A DNA stretch of 64,000 nt from Pleurocapsa minor GSE-CHR-MK 17-07R. GTDB taxonomy: Bacteria > Chloroflexota > Anaerolineae > Aggregatilineales > Phototrophicaceae. Shown here one piece after another: positions 24,329-33,360 of the stretch (positions are counted from its first letter, which is position 1; each line of letters starts with the position of its first letter). Under the pieces are notes generated by a model, which saw only the letters and a list, made by a program, of their open reading frames with translations, did not search any database and was not told the origin of the DNA. The stretch covers positions 215,853 to 279,852 of the forward strand of contig JAHHHY010000003.1 in NCBI GenBank assembly GCA_019359125.1, given 5' to 3'. Position numbers and translations under genes: made by a program.

Positions 24329-27106
24329 ATGGATGTAGGCAGCGAATTCAGCAATTATCGCGTCATCGAGCATATCGGGCGTGGCGGTATGGCGGACGTG
24401 TGGAGCGCGCGCGACAAGCGCCTGGCGCGCACGGTCGCCGTCAAGACGATCGCCGGTGACCTGTCGAATGACATGAACCCGATCCAGTTATTCGAGCGCG
24501 AGGCGCAGACGATCGCGGCGCTGGAGCATCCGCACATCCTGCCGATTTACGAGTTTGGCGAGTTTGATAACCAGCTCTACATCGTCATGCGCTATGTCAG
24601 CGGCGGCTCGCTGGAAGACCTGCTGGAAAAAGGCCCGCTGAGCGTGGAAGAAACGCTGCGCGTGGTGCGGGCTGTCGGCCAGGCGCTGGACTACGCGCAT
24701 CAGAGCAAGGTCATCCACCTCGACCTGAAGCCGTCGAACATCCTGCTCGACAGCTATCAGTCGCCCTACCTGGCGGACTTTGGCCTGGCAACCATGCTGG
24801 GGCCGGAAGGCCGCGCCCAGAATCCGGGCAGCGGCACCCTGCTGTATATGGCGCCGGAGCAGCTCACCGCCGATATGCTGGACAGCCGCGCCGACATCTA
24901 CAGCTTCGCCATCCTCGTCTTTCACATGCTCACCGGCCAGCTTCCGTTTGACGGCGCCATCCCGCTGGCCATCCGCCAGCTGCAAAGCGGCGATTCGATG
25001 CCCGATGTCACCCAGCTTCGGCCCGGCCTGCCAGAGCTGGTCAATGTCGTGCTTCAGCATGCCAGCATGCTCGACATCGGCAGCCGCGCCGAATCACTGA
25101 AAGACGTGATGAACCAGCTGGAACAGGTGTTGGGCGGCGGGCGACGGCTGGTGCTGAGCAGCGATACACGCGGTATGCCCTCGAACAACCCGGAGACGCG
25201 CGGCATCTCCACCCTGCCGCTCGACCAGTTGATTTCCGGCCCGCTCGACGGGCTGGTGTCGCGGCCAATTTCACCCTCAACGTCGCCAGTCAAGCCGGAT
25301 GACATGGACGCGCTCATCACCGGCCCGATTGACGGGCTGGTGTCGCGGCCGCTTTCACCCTCGACCCTGCCGGTCAAGCCGGATGACCTGGATGCGCTCA
25401 TCACTGGCCCGATTGACGGACTGGTGAAGAAGACGAGCGAAATCCCGTCCGCGTCAGACCTGGACAGCCTGATCACCGGTCCAATCGACGGGCTGGTCAA
25501 GAAGACGAGCGAGATTCCGTCTGCATCTGAGCTGGACAGCCTGATTACCGGCCCGATCGACGGACTGGTCAAGAAGACAGGCGAGCTTCCGGCGGTGTCG
25601 CGCGAAAGCATCGCGCTGGAAAAGCTGATCAGCGGGCCAATTGGCAACCTGATCAGCAAGATCGGCCAGGCGCACATCGAGCCGACTGCCCCGCCCGCGC
25701 CCGTCACCTTTGAAGACGAGGCCGTGCGCGAGGCCTACGATATCTATGTCCGCGCCCGCCGTGCATTTGCCGGCGGCCAGGGCAAATTCATCCTCGGCGT
25801 GACCGATTTCATCCTGATTGCCGATACCTATGCCGAGGCAGACAGGCATCATCTGGAGCTGGACGAGAGCGGCCTGGGCATGCTGCTGCGCGGCGCGCTG
25901 GAATACGACTATCAGCTGGCGGCATGGTGGGGCCGCGCCGACGACGAAGGCCGCCGCTGGGTCAGCCTGCATGCGCTGCGCAGCGAAAATGCACCCGCCC
26001 GCCAGCGCGCCATCGAGCGCCTGACGCACCTGCCGGACACCGAATCGCCGCAGATTCCGCGTCTGGTGGGCCAGGCGCTGAACGTGGAAACCAACCGCCC
26101 CGCCCTGGTGGCCGGGCTGCATCTGCTGGGCGCGCGCAGCCCGCTGCCGCAGCGCGTCCGCGCGTGGTGGGAAACGCTGGGGCTGGCGACGGCGCGTGAC
26201 TGGCGTCCGCTGGCCTACTCGCGCGAGATCGATCACTTGCTGGCGCGCAAGGCGCTGGACCACGACGAACCGGAAGCCGCAGCGCTGGCCGCCCGCATCA
26301 TCGGCCGCGTGCGTTCAGAAGCCGCTGCTCAGGCCCTCAGTGAAGCACGTGCCGCCGGCCACAAAGGGGCGTTAAGCGCGCTGGCCATCGCCCGCGACGA
26401 GGCCAACAGCCTGCCCGCCAGCATCAGCGGGGGCGAGCGATTCATCTCGTGGCTGGCGAATACCTCGCGGCGCTGGCGCGAAAATCCGATGGGCTATGTG
26501 TGGCGCTTTGTGGCTGCGCTGCTGTTTTCGATCGCGGGCATGGGGCTGTTTTTGTACCTGTCGCTGTCGGCCTTCAGCCAGGTGCTGTTCGCCCAGGTCT
26601 ATGGCCGCACCGTCTCAGTCGGGCTGATGTTCGGCACGCTGCTGGCGCTGTCCGTGCTGGTGGCAGACGAGATGCCGCAGCGCCTGCGCGGCTTCTGGAC
26701 GTGGTGGCTGCGCGCCATCTGGGCATTCGCCTTCGGGCTGGTCCTGGTCACGGCGACATGGGGCGCGTACAACTATCTGATCCTAGAAATTAATGACCTG
26801 GCGTGGAATGTACTGGCGCTGGGCGGGCTGGGCGCGGCGGTGGCCTTCGCGCTGATGAACATCGTGCGCCTGCCCGGCATCGCCCGGACAGCGATCACGT
26901 TCGTCGGGCTGTACCTGCCGATTGTGCTCACCTTCCAGAATGCGTGGAACAGCAGCTATGCCGAGCCAGCTATCATGTATTTCACCGACCTGGATACGCT
27001 GGTGCAGTGGGGCGTGCCGATGTTCATCCTGATCGCCATCGGCGTGAATTTCCATGCGCTGCTGCGCGACATCCGCTGGGTGATCGGCCGCCTGAAGCGC
27101 GGCTAA
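24329..27106 (+). CDS. Ser/Thr protein kinase with internal GPIDGL repeats and C-terminal membrane domain
   Basis: 925 aa. Kinase at residues about 8-265: Gly-loop HIGRGGMADVWSA, VAVKTI, catalytic loop HLDLKPSN (Leu in place of the usual Arg, a non-RD kinase), ADFGLA, YMAPEQ. Residues about 295-445 hold six or seven repeats of L-I-T/S-G-P-I-D-G-L-V joined by Ser/Pro/Lys linkers. A helical region (about 465-710) follows, then six hydrophobic helices to the C-terminus. An ATG 24 bases upstream (24305) is possible; 24329 has a G-rich ribosome site. The TAA overlaps the holA stop. Confidence 0.88.
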   Translation: MDVGSEFSNYRVIEHIGRGGMADVWSARDKRLARTVAVKTIAGDLSNDMNPIQLFEREAQTIAALEHPHILPIYEFGEFDNQLYIVMRYVSGGSLEDLLEKGPLSVEETLRVVRAVGQALDYAHQSKVIHLDLKPSNILLDSYQSPYLADFGLATMLGPEGRAQNPGSGTLLYMAPEQLTADMLDSRADIYSFAILVFHMLTGQLPFDGAIPLAIRQLQSGDSMPDVTQLRPGLPELVNVVLQHASMLDIGSRAESLKDVMNQLEQVLGGGRRLVLSSDTRGMPSNNPETRGISTLPLDQLISGPLDGLVSRPISPSTSPVKPDDMDALITGPIDGLVSRPLSPSTLPVKPDDLDALITGPIDGLVKKTSEIPSASDLDSLITGPIDGLVKKTSEIPSASELDSLITGPIDGLVKKTGELPAVSRESIALEKLISGPIGNLISKIGQAHIEPTAPPAPVTFEDEAVREAYDIYVRARRAFAGGQGKFILGVTDFILIADTYAEADRHHLELDESGLGMLLRGALEYDYQLAAWWGRADDEGRRWVSLHALRSENAPARQRAIERLTHLPDTESPQIPRLVGQALNVETNRPALVAGLHLLGARSPLPQRVRAWWETLGLATARDWRPLAYSREIDHLLARKALDHDEPEAAALAARIIGRVRSEAAAQALSEARAAGHKGALSALAIARDEANSLPASISGGERFISWLANTSRRWRENPMGYVWRFVAALLFSIAGMGLFLYLSLSAFSQVLFAQVYGRTVSVGLMFGTLLALSVLVADEMPQRLRGFWTWWLRAIWAFAFGLVLVTATWGAYNYLILEINDLAWNVLALGGLGAAVAFALMNIVRLPGIARTAITFVGLYLPIVLTFQNAWNSSYAEPAIMYFTDLDTLVQWGVPMFILIAIGVNFHALLRDIRWVIGRLKRG

Positions 27107-28077
27107 CGGCCAAGCGCGGCGATCAGCATATCGATGGCCAGCACGGGGTCGATGCCGCCCGTCTTGATTTTCACGTCGTAGTCGAGCAGCTGGCGGTAAA
27201 TGCGTTCGAGCTGCTCCAGCGTGAACGGGCGCGACTGGCTGCTCAGTTTGTCGGCTGCAAACGGATGGATGCCCAGCGCCTGCGCGATCACATTTTTGTC
27301 GCGCGAGCCGCCCGTGCTCAGGTGTTCTTTCACCAGCAGCAGATTGCGAAACTGGCGCACGATCATGCCATACAACGGGAAAATATCGCCGGTCTGCTCG
27401 ATCATGCGGTGCGCCAGCCGCGCGGCCACGTCGGCGCGGCCCATGCCCATCGCATCCACCATCTCGAACATGTTCGCTTCGGCCACATAAGGCGTCATCA
27501 GCGCGACATCTTCTTCGCGCACCGGGCGCTCGCCATTGACATAGGCATGCAGCTTTTCCAGCTCATTGGCCGCCGTGCGCGGGTCATTGTTGGTGGTCAG
27601 CGCCAGCGCATGCGCCGCAGATGGCTCGATGGCGATGCCGTGCGCTTTGGCCCATTTCATGATCCAGTCGGTGCCGTCACGCGGGGCGCTGAAGAGGCGC
27701 ACGCTGGTCGCCGGGACTGCCTTCAGCACCGCATGCGAGTCGGCCAGCTTGCCGCGTTCGGTAAACAGCAGCGTGGTCGAGTCTGGCAGGCCGGGCAGAG
27801 CGCGCACGAGCTGTTCGGTCGCCTTCTTCGCGGTCTCGCCGCCGCCCTTGCGCGCCAGATGCGCCAGCAGCCCCTTGACCACGATTAGCCGCTGGTCGGC
27901 CAGAAACGGCAGTGAACCAGCCGCGCTGAGGATTTCCGGCACGGGCGTCTCGGTGCCGCGATAGACCGCCATATTGAAGTCAGCATTCGGGCGGGCGCGA
28001 TGCGCGCTCGTCAGCGCGTCGGCCGCTTCCTCGATGCTGTAATCATCGTCGCCGTGGAAAATGAGGATATTCGCCAT
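27103..28077 (-). CDS. holA: DNA polymerase III delta subunit
   Basis: 324 aa, near the usual 330-345. ILIFHGDDDYSIEEAADAL opens the delta-subunit P-loop-like domain; SLPFLADQRLIVVKGL, NNDPRTAANELEKLHAY and the C-terminal collar domain (IYRQLLDYDVKIKTGGIDP) are typical. HolA opens the sliding clamp during loading. The ATG at 28077 is used; the 38 residues upstream in the same frame overlap the previous gene and lack homology. It starts 4 bases after the DUF6391 gene stop. Confidence 0.92.
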   Translation of the reverse strand: MANILIFHGDDDYSIEEAADALTSAHRARPNADFNMAVYRGTETPVPEILSAAGSLPFLADQRLIVVKGLLAHLARKGGGETAKKATEQLVRALPGLPDSTTLLFTERGKLADSHAVLKAVPATSVRLFSAPRDGTDWIMKWAKAHGIAIEPSAAHALALTTNNDPRTAANELEKLHAYVNGERPVREEDVALMTPYVAEANMFEMVDAMGMGRADVAARLAHRMIEQTGDIFPLYGMIVRQFRNLLLVKEHLSTGGSRDKNVIAQALGIHPFAADKLSSQSRPFTLEQLERIYRQLLDYDVKIKTGGIDPVLAIDMLIAALGR

Positions 28078-28081
28078 CGCT

Positions 28082-28636
28082 TTATTCCGATCGCAGCGTG
28101 ACGCGATGCACGACAATCCTGCCCCGGCCAAACGGCGACCGCATCTCGGAGCGCGCAATTTCGACCAGCTCCAGGTCGGCCGGGTCGCCATCGGTGGTGA
28201 TATGGCGCTGGAGCGAGAAGCCGAGCGGCTGCGACAGCACCACGGCGACGGCCACCAGCCCCATCACCACGGGCAGTCGGTTCGTGAAACCAGATGAGCG
28301 CGTGACCTTCATGCCAAGCATGGCAGCTACGCTGGCACAAAAGCTGGTCGTGACCAGGTTGGTGCCGCAGTTCGGGTGGATCGCCAGCGATTTTTCGCCC
28401 TGCTGCATCCGCCGCAGCGCCTCCAGCACGGCACTGCGCACCGCCTCGGTGGGCACATCGCCAAACAGCACGAAGCCGCTCTGGTCGCTGCGACCGGCCA
28501 TGCTGAGCGATTTAACGCGGTTGCTGAGCACGGTGATCGTGGCATGTTCCAGCGCATGGTTGCGCCGCGTACGCCGCACAATCGGCAGGCGCAAAACGGG
28601 ATGAATCATTTCGGCAAACTGCTGAACCATCGACAT
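28082..28636 (-). CDS. DUF6391 family protein
   Basis: 184 aa. RRNHALEHATITVLSNR, GFVLFGDVPTEAVRSAVLEALRR and LAIHPNCGTNLVTT match the DUF6391 family that I know from cyanobacteria and Chloroflexota. The conserved His and Glu of HALEHAT could bind metal or be catalytic. One clear hydrophobic helix (VVMGLVAVAVVLSQPLGF) and a weaker one around ASVAAMLGM suggest membrane association. It lies 4 bases upstream of holA, so the two are probably co-transcribed. Function unknown. Confidence 0.75.
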   Translation of the reverse strand: MSMVQQFAEMIHPVLRLPIVRRTRRNHALEHATITVLSNRVKSLSMAGRSDQSGFVLFGDVPTEAVRSAVLEALRRMQQGEKSLAIHPNCGTNLVTTSFCASVAAMLGMKVTRSSGFTNRLPVVMGLVAVAVVLSQPLGFSLQRHITTDGDPADLELVEIARSEMRSPFGRGRIVVHRVTLRSE

Positions 28637-28802
28637 GATAAACGTCTCTTTAGAACGGGCATTTACACGTTATTTACAGCGTGTCACGCTCACTCTACCA
28701 CATTCGCCCGGTCAGCGGCCATAGGCGCGGATTGTCAATTAAATACATTCGACTCATAATGAAGAAGGTTATAGTTGTTTCACGAGAAAACGAGGGAACT
28801 CA

Positions 28803-31490
28803 ATGCGCAAGCGTGTTTTGTTAGGGGGTATTCTGACGGCGGCACTGCTGGCACTGCCAGTGGGGGCATCCGCACAGACAGTTTGTCCGCCGGGTCTGAC
28901 GGGCGACGACTGCTCTGCTTTTCAGTTCTTCTTTGATGGGATTGCCGGCTTAGGCAGTGTTGAGTTTGGATTTGAGGTCGACAATCAGACGACATCAATG
29001 GGCATGGTCGTCAGCGGCGTCAGTGCCAACGGCACCATCCGTGCCCAGCTCAGCGGTGGCGCGATCAGCGCGATTGAAGTGCTGATGCCTACCGTCACCA
29101 TCCCCAGCATGTTTGGCGGGGAAACATCCGCCGCGGCAGGTTATGTGTTCGTCGATGGCGCACATTATGTTGGCCTCGGCGCGAGCATCGATACGCTGGC
29201 GTGGCAGACCGCCAGCGCCGGCGCCAGCACCCTGCCGCTGGGCAACCTGTTCTCTGAGGCTGTGCTGGCCAATACCTGGTCACGCCAGGAAGGCACCGAA
29301 ACCACTCCCAACGGCACCGAAGCATTCCTGCTGCTGACCACGCTCAGCGAGACGCTGACCGGCGTGGAAGGCATGGCGGCACTGGGCGGCATGATGGGCG
29401 GCGCGGCGAGTGCCATGCCAGGCATGGACCTGAGCGGGGTCGACCTGGGGGCGCTGAGCCCTGAACTGGGCGCGCTGATGGGCGGCATGGAAGGCATGTC
29501 GGTCACGGTGGATACGATCGCCGGAATCGGCTTCGACGTCGCCACGGGCGCTCCTGCCATCGTCGGCGTGTCGACCACCACCTCTGGCGACTTGTCGGCC
29601 ATGCTGGGTGGCCTGGGCGGTGGCGATGCAGCCGCCGCGCTGGGCGACCAGGGGCTGGCAGTCACCAGCTCTTCATCGCTGGCGTTGTATGTCGCCGGCA
29701 TCAACAGCGTGACCGACATCAGCGCCCCGGCGGGTGCAACGCCGATGCCAGCCGAACAGAGCGGTCTGCTGATCGGCTCGGCCTCGCTTGGTCTTCCGTC
29801 CATGCTGAGCACTTATTTCAGCACCCAGGCGGCGCTGGCCGCTGCGGGCGCTCTCGGCAGCATTGCGGGCATAGACGGTGGTGACCTGGGCGGACTGCTC
29901 GGCTCACTGACGGGTGGCGACACGGGCACCCCCTCCGCGGGTGGCGACCTGGGCGGCCTGCTAGGCGCACTGACGGGCACGACGGGTACCGGCAGCACCG
30001 ACGCACTCGGCGCGACCACGGTCAATCAGATCGGCTTCCTGGTCGTTGGGGCGTCGTCCACGGGCACGCTGGCCGCTGGCGCCGCTGACAATTACACCTT
30101 CAACGCTGAGGCGGGCCAAAGCTACACCATCTCGCTGTCCTCGCCCGAATTTGACACCTATCTGGCCGTGCTGGATGCCAGTGGCACGGTTATCGCCAGC
30201 AATGACGACACCAACGGCACCGACTCGCTGCTGGAAAACCTGACCGTGCCCGCGGGCGAAACCACCGTACGCGTGGGTTCGTTTGCAAACTTTGGCGCGG
30301 GCACCTATACAATCCTGATCAGCCCGGCGGGCAGCAGCGCAGTTGGGCAGCCGACAGCGCCGGCCGCTACCCCGGCAACCGCCCCTGCTGGCGATGCCAT
30401 CGTCTTCACCGGCAGCCGCAGCGCGAATGTCGACGACACCTACACCTTCCAGGGCAACGCGGGCGATACCGTCACCATCGATATGATCAGCGATGCGTTT
30501 GATACGCTGCTGCGCCTGAATTCGCCGAGTGGTATTGAAGTGGCCACCGACGATGACAGCGGCGATGTCTTCAATGCCCAGATCGTGACGACGCTGCCCG
30601 AAACCGGCGAATACACCATCGTCGCCACCTCGTTCAGCGCGGCCAGCTCCGGCGCCTACACCATCACCGTGACCGGCGCAGCAGGCGGAGGCAGCTCGCT
30701 CAGCTCGAGCAGCGCAGCAGAACCCCAGATCATCACCGGCACCCGCGAAAGCGGCGTGGACAATGACTTCCCGGTGGCAGCGACGGCCGGCGACACGCTC
30801 GTTATCAGCCTGGTCAGCACCTACGACAACCAGGTGCGCCTGCTGGACGAGAGCGGCACGGAAATCGGCTTTGACGATGATTCGGGCGACGACTTCAACG
30901 CGCTGCTCACCATCACCGTGCCGGAAACCGGCGTGTATACCGTGCGCGCTGGCGCGTTCAGCTCGCTCAGCGAAGGCGATTTCATCCTCACCATCAGCGG
31001 CATGACCAGCGGCGAAGCCACCGCGTCTGTGGGCGGCGGTGAAGTCATCCGCCAGTGGGCGTCTGACGCCAGCGCCACCAGCAGCTATGGTGAAGTCAAC
31101 TGGGGCCCGGTGCAGGCCACCGGCGAGCCCGACACCGACCGCTGCGGCGATGTGTCCACGGCGTGGGCCAGCTCCAGCTCGAATGAAGCGGCCACGCTGA
31201 CCGTGATGTTCGACACGGCGGTCATCGCGACCGAGGTCAACATCTACCAGACCTACAATCCAGGCTCGATCACCGGCATCGAACTGCTGCTGTCCGATGG
31301 CAAGACCGTCATCGTGCCCGACAGCTCCGACCCGGTGGGCAATACCGACTGCCCGGGCGTGTTCACCGTCGATGTCACCGGCCAGAGCGAAGTGGCCGTG
31401 GTGGGCGTGGCGATCAACCTCGACCAGGCTGCCGTGGGCAACTGGAATGAAATCGACGCCGTCGAGCTGGTGGGCGTTGCCGCCGGCTAG
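28803..31490 (+). CDS. Secreted multidomain protein with three PPC domains and a discoidin-like C-terminus
   Basis: 895 aa. Signal peptide to about residue 24 (ALLALPVGASAQ). Residues 40-400 are a Gly/Ala-rich region with repeated GGDLGGLLG elements. Three bacterial pre-peptidase C-terminal (PPC) beta-sandwiches follow at roughly 410-510, 525-625 and 640-735 (YTFNAEAGQSYTISLS, YTFQGNAGDTVTIDMIS, FPVAATAGDTLVISLVS). The last 150 residues (QATGEPDTDRCGDVSTAW, TEVNIYQTYNPGSITGIELL) resemble a discoidin-like sugar-binding fold. No peptidase domain is attached, so this is a surface or matrix protein. GAGGGA precedes the ATG. Confidence 0.8.
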   Translation: MRKRVLLGGILTAALLALPVGASAQTVCPPGLTGDDCSAFQFFFDGIAGLGSVEFGFEVDNQTTSMGMVVSGVSANGTIRAQLSGGAISAIEVLMPTVTIPSMFGGETSAAAGYVFVDGAHYVGLGASIDTLAWQTASAGASTLPLGNLFSEAVLANTWSRQEGTETTPNGTEAFLLLTTLSETLTGVEGMAALGGMMGGAASAMPGMDLSGVDLGALSPELGALMGGMEGMSVTVDTIAGIGFDVATGAPAIVGVSTTTSGDLSAMLGGLGGGDAAAALGDQGLAVTSSSSLALYVAGINSVTDISAPAGATPMPAEQSGLLIGSASLGLPSMLSTYFSTQAALAAAGALGSIAGIDGGDLGGLLGSLTGGDTGTPSAGGDLGGLLGALTGTTGTGSTDALGATTVNQIGFLVVGASSTGTLAAGAADNYTFNAEAGQSYTISLSSPEFDTYLAVLDASGTVIASNDDTNGTDSLLENLTVPAGETTVRVGSFANFGAGTYTILISPAGSSAVGQPTAPAATPATAPAGDAIVFTGSRSANVDDTYTFQGNAGDTVTIDMISDAFDTLLRLNSPSGIEVATDDDSGDVFNAQIVTTLPETGEYTIVATSFSAASSGAYTITVTGAAGGGSSLSSSSAAEPQIITGTRESGVDNDFPVAATAGDTLVISLVSTYDNQVRLLDESGTEIGFDDDSGDDFNALLTITVPETGVYTVRAGAFSSLSEGDFILTISGMTSGEATASVGGGEVIRQWASDASATSSYGEVNWGPVQATGEPDTDRCGDVSTAWASSSSNEAATLTVMFDTAVIATEVNIYQTYNPGSITGIELLLSDGKTVIVPDSSDPVGNTDCPGVFTVDVTGQSEVAVVGVAINLDQAAVGNWNEIDAVELVGVAAG

Positions 31491-31513
31491 TCTGCGCTGA
31501 AATCCCTGTCATA

Positions 31514-31549
31514 AAAAAGGCGAACCGGGATACGGTTCGCCTTTTTTTA
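31514..31549 (+). terminator. Rho-independent terminator
   Basis: Hairpin AAAAAAGGCGAACC / GGTTCGCCTTTTTTT with a 7-base loop, 24 bases after the PPC protein stop. Confidence 0.9.
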
Positions 31550-31636
31550 TGGTGCACAAGTGGTGTTCGGCATACAATGAGACAGGCAGGTTCCTTCACC
31601 GGGCGGCCGAAAACGACACACTGTGCGGAGGGATGC

Positions 31637-32092
31637 GTGACACAATCGCTTGAGAATGACGCCCAGCAGCTCTTCGCCCTGCTGTTTGGCATTGTGCTGG
31701 AAGGCGAGAAACGCCTGGCCGAACACCTGACCGCGCATGACTTATCCGCCCCGCAGTTTTATGTCCTCAAGACGCTGAGCGAGCACGACGGCCGCATGGC
31801 CATCGGTGAAATCGCCCGCCAGCACGGCCTGACCAACGCCACCATGACCGGCATCATCAAGCGCATGGAGGCCAGCAGCGTGCCGCTGGTGGCCCGCGAA
31901 AGCAACGCCTCTGACCGGCGCGGCGTGGATGTGCTGCTGCTGCCCGCCGGCCGTCTGCGCCTGGACGCAGTGCAGAAGGCCATCATCGACCAGCTGCGGA
32001 CGGTCTTCAGCCTGTTTCCCGAAGACGAACGCGCGCGCCTGCTGACCGAGCTGAATCATTACATGGGGCTGGTGCTGGCGACCGGCCGCTGA
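31637..32092 (+). CDS. MarR-family transcriptional regulator
   Basis: 151 aa winged-helix regulator. LSAPQFYVLKTLSEHDG starts the DNA-binding domain, IGEIARQHGLTNATMTGIIK is the recognition region and RESNASDRRGVDVLLLP is the wing. A GTG start at 31637 with CGGAGGG close upstream is chosen over the ATG at 31577, which would add 20 residues that lie on the terminator. The ligand is unknown. The adenosyltransferase gene follows 100 bases later. Confidence 0.88.
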   Translation: MTQSLENDAQQLFALLFGIVLEGEKRLAEHLTAHDLSAPQFYVLKTLSEHDGRMAIGEIARQHGLTNATMTGIIKRMEASSVPLVARESNASDRRGVDVLLLPAGRLRLDAVQKAIIDQLRTVFSLFPEDERARLLTELNHYMGLVLATGR

Positions 32093-32192
32093 CAGCCGCG
32101 CTTTCACATCAAACGCTCCCTGTTCGGGGGCGCGCAGGTGTGGCACAGTCTGTACATGGTGCTGACATCAGGCAAAGAGAAGACGAATCCCT

Positions 32193-32741
32193 ATGAAAAT
32201 TTATACCAGAACAGGCGACACCGGCGAGACCAGCCTGTTTTCAGGCGGGCGTGTGCGCAAAGACCATCTGCGCGTGGAAAGCTACGGCACGGTGGACGAG
32301 CTGAATTCGCTGCTGGGGCTGGCGCGCACCTATCCGCTGCGCGAGGACCTTCAGGGGTGGCTGGAACGGGTGCAGAACGAGCTGTTTGCCGTCGGCGCGG
32401 ACCTGGCCACGCCTAACGACGCAGCCGCCGCGTGGCTGACGCGCCTGGATGATGCGCCGACCGCGCTGCTGGAAGCAGAAATCGACCGGATGACCGCCGA
32501 GCTGCCCGAACTGAAAAACTTCATCCTGCCGGGTGGCACCCCGGCCGCGGCGACCATCCATGTGGCGCGCACGGTGTGCCGCCGCGCCGAGCGCATGTGC
32601 GTGCAGTTACATGGCGAAGAAGCCATCAACGAGCGCGTGATTACCTACCTGAACCGCCTGTCGGACTGGCTGTTCACGCTGGCGCGTTATATCAATTTGC
32701 TGGCCGGGGAATCCGAGACGAAGTGGTCGGCGCGCGGCTAG
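32193..32741 (+). CDS. PduO-type ATP:cob(I)alamin adenosyltransferase
   Basis: 182 aa, full length. The N-terminal ATP loop TRTGDTGETSLFSGGRV, RVESYGTVDELNSLLG and the helix FILPGGTPAAATIHVARTV with CRRAER are the PduO-family signatures. The enzyme makes adenosylcobalamin in the cytoplasm. No B12-dependent mutase or B12 synthesis genes are in the window. Its stop overlaps that of the BON-domain gene by 4 bases (CTAG). Confidence 0.95.
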   Translation: MKIYTRTGDTGETSLFSGGRVRKDHLRVESYGTVDELNSLLGLARTYPLREDLQGWLERVQNELFAVGADLATPNDAAAAWLTRLDDAPTALLEAEIDRMTAELPELKNFILPGGTPAAATIHVARTVCRRAERMCVQLHGEEAINERVITYLNRLSDWLFTLARYINLLAGESETKWSARG

Positions 32742-33148
32742 TCGCGCACCAGCACGCGCACCACGCCAGGGACAGCGGCGACTGTCGCGCCCATCGCGTC
32801 GACATCCACGCCATCCAGCTCACCAGACAGCACCACCACGCCGTTGGTCACATTGACCATCACGCCGGGGGGCAGCACACGCCCGGTATGCAGGCGAATG
32901 GTCTCGTCATCAAACAGCGCATCGGTGTTAACGCCGGTCACGCCTTCCACCTTTACGGCTTCCGCATTCAGATAGGTGCGGTTGATGGGGGTGCGCAGGT
33001 TGCCGGTCAGCGTGACGAGGCCGTTTTCCACCTGCACATCGATATAGTGACGGTCATAGGCCAGCGGCGGATAAGTGGCAATCAGCCCGATCACATCCTT
33101 GCGGATGTCGATATCGGAACGTGTGCTGATGGAGTGGTGGTCTGTCAT
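32738..33148 (-). CDS. Two-BON-domain protein
   Basis: 136 aa. Two BON (OsmY-like) units: YIDVQVENGLVTLTGNLRT to about residue 70, and VMVNVTNGVVVLSGELDG with VDAMGATVAAVPGVVRVLV after it. No signal peptide or membrane helix is visible, so it is probably cytoplasmic here, unlike periplasmic OsmY. BON domains are thought to bind membranes or assist stress responses. ATG at 33148 or 33166; neither has a strong ribosome site. Confidence 0.8.
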   Translation of the reverse strand: MTDHHSISTRSDIDIRKDVIGLIATYPPLAYDRHYIDVQVENGLVTLTGNLRTPINRTYLNAEAVKVEGVTGVNTDALFDDETIRLHTGRVLPPGVMVNVTNGVVVLSGELDGVDVDAMGATVAAVPGVVRVLVRD

Positions 33149-33360
33149 GCTGGAAAGCGCCCCCATAGGTTTTTATCGTTCAAAACATGCCTGAATTGTG
33201 CCCAGTGACGCGCATTTCTACAAGTGCGCCACGCGTCATTTGGCGGTTTTGCACGCATCTGCACAAATTGCCCGCGATTTTTACACTTCATTCACCAGTA
33301 AAAGCGACTAAAGCAACGTACAATGGGGACAATTATCTAGTTACTGGAGCATAGCGCATC

